Assembly (NCBI RefSeq): GCF_000313135.1
Contig: NW_004457532.1
Coordinates: forward strand, 25,764-52,605
From: Acanthamoeba castellanii str. Neff
Taxonomy: Eukaryota > Discosea > Longamoebia > Acanthamoebidae
DNA: 26,842 nucleotides
Direction: 5' to 3'
The notes under the pieces were generated by a model, which was given only the letters and a program-made list of their open reading frames with translations, was not told the DNA's origin and ran no database searches. This document shows positions 19,164 to 26,842 of this stretch, piece after piece. A program made the position numbers and the translations under genes. Position 1 is the stretch's first letter. Each line of letters begins with the position of its first letter.

Positions 19164-19653
19164 TCATCATCGTCAATGCTTGGTGCCCTTACTCCTCCTT
19201 CCGTAACAACGACCTCTGTGAGCGACGTGGCGAGATCTAAAGGGTCGCGCCCTTCGTCAGGGCTCTGCTTCATCACCTTCTTCTCGCTCCCAACAATTTG
19301 GCGCGAAAGTTGGACACCTGTCTGGCGAAATTTCGTGGCTGATTGCAACATTCCCTGAATTGCTGTGTAATGAGCTTTGGCGTGTTGGGCTTTTTCCGTT
19401 TGGGCCTGTCACGAAGAACGTGCCACGAAGAAGGGCGGTGGTGTGGTGCCAGGAAAAGGAGGTTTACGTTTGTTGTTTCGGCGCAGGCTCGAGGAGGAAG
19501 GAGGAAGCCGATTGATTCGTTTTTTTTTAGAGAGGGGAAGAAGAACGACGCCTCTCCTTTCCTCTCCTTTCCTTTCCTTCGTCATCTTCTCTCCTCCTTC
19601 CCTTTTTTTAATCGTTCCTTTTAGCTGCGCCTTACAAGTGCGCCCCCTCATCG
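19164..19653 (+). promoter_or_regulatory. Intergenic region and probable 5' leader of the RRM gene
   Basis: No gene or RNA was recognised in this stretch. It becomes strongly CT-rich after 19545. TGAGCTTTGG at 19371-19380 matches the motif seen near other start sites and may mark the RRM gene promoter, which would leave a leader of roughly 270 nt before a leader intron. This is inference; the ORFs here are low complexity. Confidence 0.4.
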
Positions 19654-19848
19654 GTACGTTGAAGCCCCTTTTCATCCCCTCCTTCTTTGACACGTTCGGA
19701 ACTTTCCCGTCCCGTCCCTTCGCTTTCGCCTTCCTCCTTCGCTTTCGTTCTTCCCCCCCCCCCACCCCCACCCCAATCAATGATCAAACCTTCGATCTCC
19801 GAAGAACTCCCCTTCTCACTTGACTGACCTCCTTCTTTCCATTCGCAG
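19654..19848 (+). other. Probable 5' UTR intron of the RRM gene
   Basis: A strong donor, CATCG|GTACGTTG, lies at 19653/19654, and a pyrimidine-rich tract ends in CCATTCGCAG at 19848. The 195-nt intron lies wholly upstream of the chosen ATG at 19919. Splice strength matches the coding introns of this window. Confidence 0.5.
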
Positions 19849-19918
19849 AAGGGGCATCGTCTCTACACAACAAGAGGCGCTAGACTCTCCAATCGGAGTG
19901 CGCCTCTCCACTTCGATC

Positions 19919-22900
19919 ATGCTGCTGGGCGGAGGCGCGGGGCTTCCGTCGTGGGACGGAGAGACGCGCGTCTACGTAGGGCGCCTTCCTGATAACGTGG
20001 ATCGCAACGAGCTCGAGTCCATCTTCGCTCAATACGGCCCCATCAAGTACGACACGCCCCCTTCCGATCCCCCCTTCCTTCCTCCTCCTTTTCTTTTCCG
20101 TCTTCTTCGGTTCCTTCTTCTTGTGTCTTCTTGTCTCATCTCCGCTTCGATCTCCCTTCGCTTTCGTTCTTCCCCCCCCCCGGCGCTCCTTCTCTTTCGC
20201 TTTTCCCGTTGTGCCTCCACCCCTTCCCTCGCTGCAACGCTTCCACTCACCTCCGCTTGCGCTTGCGCTGCTCTCCTCGTGTGTAGGAAGTGGTCCTTTG
20301 GTTCGCGGAACTTTGCCTTCGTGGAGTACTTCAGCCACAACGCCGCGGCCCTGGCCGTGCAGCACGGCGGCAACGTCTTCCTCCGCTCCCAGAAGTACCA
20401 CCAGCGACTCGGTACCCTCCTCGTCCCTTCTCTCGCCATTTTATCTATACAGCACAGTAGTCTAACCTGCATCTTGTGTTGTGTGTGTGTGGCGACACAA
20501 AAAGACGTAGCGTGGCCGACATCGTCTGCAGGCCTCCCGCCTCTGGCGTCGATGATGGCCTTGCCGGTCGGGAGCTTGTCGTCCAACGTGCAGCTGCCGC
20601 CAATCCGCAATCCGCCGCAGGCTCCGATCTACGGCCGCTCGCCCGGCCTCGAGAGCTTCCCGTCGCCGCAGCTCCTGACCACCTCCGGCGATGCCGATCC
20701 CTACCTCCGGGGCGACCGCTTCGCAGCGCAACCGCCGCACAGCAGTGACCCGGGCCGAGGGCGCGACATGGAGTGGGAGCGCTACGCCGGTGGGGCAGCG
20801 GCGCGCAGCAGCCGCGATCGCCCCGCCGCCGAACACTACCGCGAGGCCGAGCCGCCAGCTGCGCCGGGTTCGGTGTCGCTCCACCGGTCCGGTTCGCCGA
20901 CGGTGGTGGGCCAGACGTCGACGCCCATCTTTATGGCGAGCGCGAGGCGCGAGGGCGACGATGCCCTCCTTCGCACGTCGATGTCAACGTCATCGCCACC
21001 TCCGCCCGCGTCGCCGCCCGCCTATGAGAAGGAGAGAGAGAAGAGACATTCTTTCCTCTCCTCTCCCATCGTCGAGAGCGAGAGCAGCGCCGCCCCATCG
21101 TCATCATCATCTTCAACGTATCACTCATCACCATCGTCAATCGATTCCAACGCCGATCGATACTCGTCGTTGTCTGGTCTCTCGTCTTCCTCACACACTC
21201 TCGCTCCGTACTCGCCGATGCCGACCTCGCCTCCTCTCCCCGGCGGCGTACAGTCTCCGCCGCTCCACCACCACGGGTCCGTCCCCCAGTCTTCGCAGGT
21301 GGGTGCCCCGTGGACCTCCGACAGCGAAGCCGAGGGCCTCAAGGAAGGCGAGGTACCACCATTTCCTGCCCTGTTCCATTGTGCACCACGTTTAGAGCTG
21401 TTCTGACGTGTGTTGTGTTGTGTGCAATGCATAGGAGTACCTGTTGACGACGCTGTACATCAAGAATCTGGCCTACCAGATCACGGACGAGGACCTCAAG
21501 ATCAAGCTCGAGTCGCACGAGTGCAAGGAGGGCCTCAAGGCCATTCGATGGATCACCGACAAAATGCAGGGACACTTCACCGGGTACGGCGTCACCATAT
21601 GCGCATTGCGCAACACACAGACAAACACGTCACACACACACACACACACACACCACAGCACCATCGCTAATGCGGATCACATTGTCGCCATGCGATTCAG
21701 GGAGGCGTTCGTGGAGTACGAGTCGGCCGAGTTGGCCGCGCGAGCGCTGGACAAGCTCAAGGGCCGGCGCATGCTCGGCCGGCGCATGAAGATCAGCTAC
21801 GCCAAGTCCAAGAAAAAGACCCCGATGCCCGCCCTCACCGGCGAACGAGAAGGTACTTTCTCCGCTCCGCTCGGAGTTAAATCCCCCAGCATTGCACGCG
21901 CTCACACCACCTTTTATGTCCGAACGTAGTCAAGGAGGAGAAGCGCCCCAAGTACCCGGGGTGCAAGACCATCTTCATCGCCAAGCTCGACGACGGGATG
22001 ACGGATGCCACGCTCAAGGAGATCTTTGGGGTGTTCGGCGAGATCCAGCGCGTCCACCGCCTGTTCGACGCCAACACCAAGAAGTTCAAGGGCTGCGCCT
22101 TCATCTGCTACTCGGCGCCCGAGGAAGCCGACAGCGCCGTCAGACAGATGGACGGCGTGCGGCTCTTCGGCAAAGGTTTCACTCCTCCCCGCTTTCACCC
22201 GCCCAATTTCATTTCTCGGAACTAAAATCACGACACACTGACGCTTTCGCTTTCGTTCTCCCCCTCCCCATCACAGGTCGGTTCATCGACGTCAATTTTG
22301 CGGACAAGCCCGACCCGGTGCACCCGACCACCCCCGTGCCCTCGGCGGGGCAGTCACCCTACCTGTCACCGGCGGGCCTCGGGCTCGGCCTGGGCACCAT
22401 CCCACTCTCGCCGCCCTTCTCGCCCTCTCTCCAGGGAGTGCAGCTCTCGCCCCGCTCCTCCTCCGGCAGCTTCACCTACCCGCCGCTGTCGCCACCGCCG
22501 TCGACCGCCAGCCCGTCGCTGATGCCGGGCGTGCCCCTCTCGCCCGCGGTGTCGTCGCCGTCGCTTCCGTCGCCTTCGCCGTTCATCGCGGCGCAGGCTG
22601 CGCACCACACACCGAGCGCGGAGGCCGAGACCGACCGGACCCCGAGACCCACCGACCGTTCAACAGTTGCTGCTGTCACGTCGACAATAATCACAGCAAC
22701 CACGCCAGGCACCCAGACGGTCCCGACAACGACGCCGGCAGCTCAAGAGCAGCCGCAGCCAAATGTTAATGTAGCGGTCAGCAGCACCGCTGAGCGGCAG
22801 CCTACACCGGCGTCGCCACCAGCACCAGCGGCACCGGCGCAGCAGCCGACAGCCGCCTCGACGACCGCGTTGGCGGCCGCCAACGCCGAGGACAAGTCCA

Positions 22901-25808
22901 CGCCGACGGGCAAGTGGGGAGCGATGCCCCTCAAGTACCGCATCCTGAAGAGTTTCGGGATGCCGACCAAGGACGACCGGTCCAGGGACAGCACCAACGC
23001 GCAGCTGCCTTCGCCGGCGCCGGCGACGACCAACGGTCAGCTGGACGGGCCGGCGTCGGCGTCGGCGGTGGCGCTGAGGCGTGAGCAGCAGCGGCGGCGC
23101 ATGGAGGAGGAGCTGAAGAACGACAAGATCGAGGCCGGCCTGGCCCAGGCCCGTGAGCGCGAGCGCGAGCGCAGGGAGAGAATGGAGGACGAGGAGCTCC
23201 TGCGTAGGCCGCGGGGTGCCGCCGCTCTGGTCAAGCGGAAGCGGTCGGAGGACTACGGCGCCGGACCCAGCGGCGCTGTGGGTCTGCGGGCGCGGCCGAA
23301 GGGAAAGCGACCAAAGAGAGAAAGCGAATACGACGACTACGAAGACGAAAACGACGACGACGACGACGAGAATGACGAGCGCGACGGCGATCACATCGAG
23401 GGTCCCACGAGCGCGACGGCCGCGACGCGGCAGCAGCTTCATCAGCAGCACCCGAAGAAGAAGCCCCAGCGACGGGCAGTGGTGGTCGACGACGAGGACG
23501 ACGAGGACCAGGAGCCCGAGAACGAGGAGGAGATCAAGACGCGGATGGAGGTCATCATCAACAAGTACGACGCCATGAAGGACAAGAACACCGCCGTCGC
23601 GTTCCTCCTCAACGTCATCCGCAACTCCAACCGGACCAAGATCGAGGTCGGCACCGCCTGGCGACATCCCGCCGAGTACGCCGACATCTATGGCGAGCTG
23701 GGCATGATCAAGCTCCCTGTCGTCAACGTACGCTCTTCCTTTCATCGCAATGCCGACGTCTGCCGTGTGACTCACGCCGTGCGTGTCGTGTCATGTGTCG
23801 TGTCGTGTCATGTCATGTAAATGGGCAGGGGCGCTACCACATGTGGCAGCTGCCGCGCGAGGGCTCGGTGAGGCGAGTGTACCTGGACTCGCTGAAGCCG
23901 GCCGAGACCAAGGAGAAGAAGAAGCGCGGCAAGAAGCGCAAGGAGGAGAAGATGCGCGAGGAGGAGGAGGAGCGCCGCCGGAGGAGCGAGGAGGCCGCCG
24001 CCGCCCGGGCCGCCGCTGCCAACAAGCGCGCCCTCGACAAGAAGGCGTCGGCCGCCGCTGCCGAGGCGGTCGTGGTGGCCGCCGCCAGTCATCACCAAGC
24101 GCCGCCCAAGAAGATGAAGCGCGAGGCGCCTCCCGTGGTCGGTTCGAAGGAGCTCCCGGGTGTCGAGCGACGGCGATCGAAGGAGCAGCCGCTGTTCAAG
24201 TCCAAGGCCGTGGACGCCGCCGCTGCCACCGCCACCACCTTAAAGAAGGAGGAGTTGTGTTCGGCGCCCGCGGCGAAGAAGGCGAGCCCGGCCGCGGCGA
24301 CGACCGTCGTCGTAGCGACCAAGCCTCCCAAGAAGCAGCCGCTGCCCCAGACCACTCGGCCGGAAGAGAAGACCGAGGCCGAGGCCCAGCCGCAGCCGCA
24401 GCCAACTCAAAGGCGCGGGGAGGAGGAGGGCAAGGTGCCGACAGACGACGCCGTCATGCTGACCTCCGAGGAGCTGACCGGCCACCTTCATCATCAGACC
24501 GAGGCTGCTGTGGGGCAGAGCAGCAGCAGCTGCGGCATCGAGTCGGAGGCGATGGAGGTGGAGGTGAAGGAGGAGATGGGCGGCGAAGCGAAAGAAGCCG
24601 AGACGGCGCCAGAGGCGAGCAGAGGGAGCGAGCCGGAGCCAGAGCTGGAGGAGACGAAGAGCAAACCCGGCGATGAGCAAGTGAAGGAGAAGGAGGAGGA
24701 GACGAAGGGGGACGACGGCGGCGCATCGAAGCAGAAGCTCATCGAGGGCGAGCCGACGTCGACGACGGAGAAGCGGGAGAACGAAACGCCAACGCCGGCG
24801 ACGGAGGAGGCGAAGGAGGAGCGCACGACGCAGGCCACGGAACAGCAGCGCGAAGAGGAGGAAGAGAAGGAGAAGGCCAAAAACGAAGACGAAAACGAAA
24901 ACGCGAAAGAGACGAGCGCGCTGATGTCGGAGGAGGCGGCGGCGGTCGAGAAGGAGGAGCCCAAGGTGGAGACGTCGGTCAGCACGCAACGACTCGAGGA
25001 GGAGAAGGGCGAGGAGGAGGAGACCACCGCCACGAGCGTCAAGCCGGACGAGGCAAAGGAGGCGAAGCCCGCCACCAGCGCCTCGACCACCGGCGACGCC
25101 CAGGCAGAAGAGGAAGACGCCGTGGTCCAGAGCGAGGTCAAGGAGGAGCAGAAGGAGGAGAAGAAGAAGAAGAAGCGGAAGGCGACCTCGGAGTCTGAAG
25201 AGAAGAAACAGAGCAAGCCCGAGAAGAAGAAGGCCAAGACGAAGACCGCGAAGAGGGAGAAGAAAGAGGAGGAGAAGGAGGACGAGGAGACGAAGGAGAC
25301 GAAGAAGGTGAAAGCTGTCGAATCGGAGGACGAGGAGGAGAAGAGCGACCCGCCCCAGCCTACGCGGCGACGGCGCGGTCGTGCGGCGGCCTCGGCGTCG
25401 AGCCCGGCGGGAGGCGCCGGCAGGAGGCGCGTCGTGGATGACGGGCCGCCGGAGGAGCTGCTGCGGGTGCTGCAGCGCGAGGCGCTCGGGCTGCGGAAGC
25501 GGACTGGCGGCGGCGCGAGCAGCAGCCGGGTCGAGAAGGCGTCGTTCCTGGAGGAGATGCGCGAGCGACGGAAGGAGCGCAACCGCGAGCGGCTCAAGCG
25601 CGAGCGCGAGGAGGAGCTGCAGCGCGAGAAGGAGCGGCGACGCAAGCGAGCAGAGAGGGAGAGGGAAAGGCGGAGGGAGAAGAAGGAGAAGGAGGAAAGA
25701 GAGAAGGAGAAAGAGAAAGAGAAGGAGAGAGCGAAGGAAGGAACGGCGGGAAAGAAAGAAGAGAAAGAAGGCGGAGGAGACAAAGAGCGAAAGCGAAGAG
25801 AGCGATAG
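19919..25808 (+). CDS. RNA-binding protein with three RRM domains and a very long charged C-terminal region
   Basis: Eight exons: 19919-20046, 20287-20411, 20532-21352, 21435-21583, 21701-21852, 21930-22175, 22277-23727, 23829-25808; phases agree, 1683 aa to the TAG at 25806-25808. RRM1 (about residues 17-84) has TRVYVGRLP as RNP2 and SRNFAFVEYF as RNP1. RRM2 (about 361-443) has TLYIKNLAYQ and EAFVEYESAE, RRM3 (about 470-548) has KTIFIAKLDDG and KGCAFICYSAPEEA. A Pro/Ser-rich linker of about 270 residues separates RRM1 from RRM2. After RRM3 come a Pro/Ala/Thr region, an acidic run, and a conserved-looking block (about 990-1050: TRMEVIINKYDAMKDKN, then KLPVVNGRYHMWQLPREG). The final 600 residues are Glu/Lys/Ala-rich, coiled-coil or disordered. 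A nuclear role in RNA processing is likely but no orthologue is named. The ATG at 19919 is the first before RRM1. Confidence 0.85.
21631..21653. repeat. (CA)n microsatellite in RRM intron 4
   Basis: About ten CA dinucleotides within intron 21584-21700, between the two halves of RRM2. Confidence 0.85.
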
Positions 25809-26118
25809 TGAAGAAAGTGAAAGCGAGGAGGAAGACGACGATAGGATGCCGCGGGAGATAAGCCTGCAGAGCCGACGAACGGGGAGGCGCAGGCCGGGAG
25901 CCGTCAAGGCCGCCACCGATCGGAAGGCGCCGCAGTCTCGCAGGGCTACCACCCGGTCGACCAAGGCGAAGAGCGAGGAGGACTCCTCTTCGTCGTCATC
26001 TGAGGAGGAGGAGGAGGAGGAGGACGATGATGACGCTGATCACGATGCCGAGGCCGAAGAAGACGAGGACGCGGAAGAGGAGTACATGGCCGAGGATGAG
26101 GACGAGACGGAAGACTGA
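25809..26118 (+). other. Probable continuation of the RRM protein tail in the next reading frame
   Basis: Downstream of the TAG at 25806-25808 an overlapping frame encodes a serine/acid tail (KSESEESDSEESESEEEDDD, then a basic RRTGRRRPGAVKAATDRK segment, then DEAEE-type acid) ending in TGA at 26116-26118. Its composition fits the end of a nuclear charged-tail protein, and no ATG or splice acceptor explains it as a separate gene. One extra base somewhere in the purine repeats at about 25640-25770 would join it to the main frame and add about 100 residues. Confidence 0.55.
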
Positions 26119-26130
26119 CCGCTGTCGTTA

Positions 26131-26148
26131 CCCCCAAGAGCTTGGGGG
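26131..26148 (+). terminator. Perfect short palindrome in the 3' region between RRM gene and RPS10
   Basis: CCCCCAAGAGCTTGGGGG can fold into a stem of seven G-C/A-T pairs with a GAGC loop. It lies 12 nt after the tail stop codon and in the convergent 3' spacer of two genes. It may be a 3' UTR structure; a termination role is a guess. Confidence 0.35.
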
Positions 26149-26394
26149 ATTGCCACCTTACATAAACTTGTGCAACAAGGGTCTGCCTTTTCGTCCGCCT
26201 TCTTCATGGCCAGGCTGATCCTCAACCCGCCCAATCCTGGCGGCCACGGTGTTGGCGGGGAACCAGGACCAGGTGATTCAAGGTGATGAAGACGGCTTGT
26301 CTTGAAAGATCAATTTGAATGGGATGATGCTGTGAAATGGACAACATGCTGAATGGAGCTCCAATTGGTTGGTGTTTATTTGTGTAGTTGTTAT
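26149..26394. other. Convergent 3' spacer before RPS10
   Basis: The remaining stretch between the RRM gene and the RPS10 stop codon shows no RNA gene, repeat or conserved ORF. It is presumably made of the two 3' UTRs. Confidence 0.5.
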
Positions 26395-26842
26395 TTACTC
26401 CCTGGGGGCACCACCGCCACGACCGAACGAAGGACGGGGAGCACGGTCTCCGAAACCACCAGCGCTGGGGGCACCATCCCTCCTGTAGCTGTCCCTGCCA
26501 CCACGGCCGCCAAAGCCACGGCCCTCACCCTCACGACCGGCCTGCAAGGTGAGAGAAAAAAGTTCAAAATTTGATGATTAGCGACAAAAAATGGCTATGA
26601 GGTGCGTGGAAATGGGCACGAAGATGTGGGAGAGTAGAGAGACGTACGAAGCGGGGAGCGAAGTCGCCACCAGCACCGGCAAGCTTCTTCTCCTGATCAC
26701 CAGGGAAGGGGCGGCGGTAACCCTCGCGGTCACCACGGGGACCACCAGCGGGCCTCTCACCACCACCGACGCGCGGGGGGTAGGCGCGGGGAGCAGCGGC
26801 GGGCTTCTTGAGCGTAGCGGGGACGATGTTGGCGTCGAGGTT
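26395..26842 (-). CDS. RPS10: 40S ribosomal protein S10 (eS10), C-terminal part, partial at right edge
   Basis: Two minus-strand exons are visible, 26648 to beyond 26842 and 26395-26541, joined in phase with donor GTACGTC and acceptor TTGCAG. The visible 113 residues begin NLDANIVPATLKKPAAAPR, matching the LHLP..IVPATLK end of the S10 plectin domain, then the basic ERPAGGPRGDREGYRRPF segment, DQEKKLAGAGGDFAPRF, and a Gly/Arg-rich end (GRGFGGRGGRD, FGRGGGAPRE). eS10 sits at the small-subunit beak near the mRNA entry. The RGG-like tail is longer than in animal S10 and is a possible arginine-methylation substrate. The N-terminal winged-helix part lies outside the window. Confidence 0.9.

Noticed and set aside
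22660..23775. A 371-codon minus-strand open frame
   Set aside because: Antisense of RRM exon 7; low complexity, no domain, and no splice partners.
24240..25964. A 574-codon open frame on the minus strand
   Set aside because: It is the antisense of the Glu/Lys-rich tail (GAG/AAG codons become CTC/CTT), giving a Leu/Arg/Ser jumble with no domain. The sense frame continues directly from RRM exons in phase.
5867..26118. Genuine pseudogenisation as the single explanation for all frame shifts
   Set aside because: The shifts also hit OSGEP, which is expected to be essential, and at least two fall at homopolymers, so assembly errors are at least as likely. They are reported separately as observations.
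1..26842. Transposons, insertion sequences, tRNA genes, integrated viral genes
   Set aside because: I looked for transposase, reverse transcriptase or capsid motifs, terminal repeats and tRNA arms and recognised none; the whole window is accounted for by spliced cellular genes, one 5S gene and short spacers.

Overview
The window looks like nuclear DNA of a free-living amoeba close to Acanthamoeba. The evidence is GC-rich coding sequence, many short GT-AG introns with GTACGT-like or GTGCGC-like donors, very tight gene spacing, and introns packed with CACACG/GTGTGC microsatellites. A 119-nt 5S rRNA gene of the kind known from Acanthamoeba is also present. The organism call is an inference; no marker gene was searched. 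All exon joins below were made by hand from splice signals, reading-phase continuity and protein-family fit.

Layout, left to right: (1) minus strand 48-1406, the N-terminal part of a poly(ADP-ribose) polymerase (BRCT, WGR-like, start of the PARP regulatory domain), running off the left edge; (2) plus strand 1945-5725, a 15-exon RhoGEF (DH-PH) with a coiled coil and a Lys/Glu-rich tail; (3) minus 5867-6751, a type I membrane protein with filamin-like Ig repeats, interrupted by an in-frame TGA and a frameshift; (4) plus 6829-9920, a 16-exon flavin-containing monooxygenase, with a complete 5S rRNA gene (7530-7648) inside its fourth intron; (5) minus 10045-11924, a type I protein arginine methyltransferase; (6) plus 12023-13349, a mitochondrial Tim44/L45-like protein; (7) minus 13521-14282, a membrane-anchored NodB-type polysaccharide deacetylase; (8) minus 14397-17183, a PhoD-like phosphatase with a signal peptide and a C-terminal membrane segment; (9) plus 17284-19163, OSGEP/Kae1, the tRNA t6A enzyme; (10) plus 19919-25808, a three-RRM RNA-binding protein with a very long charged tail; (11) minus 26395-26842, the C-terminal part of ribosomal protein S10, running off the right edge.

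Most neighbours are divergent or convergent pairs with about 80-200 bp between them. The genes do not form one pathway. They are a mix of housekeeping functions (S10, OSGEP, 5S rRNA, PRMT, Tim44-like), signalling (RhoGEF, PARP) and secretory or cell-surface functions (deacetylase, PhoD, filamin-like membrane protein).

The main points for a second look are the intronic 5S gene, a recurring TTGAGCTT motif just upstream of several start codons (tandemly duplicated at one of them), and a set of single-base frame disruptions in otherwise well-conserved genes, which could be assembly errors or real lesions.
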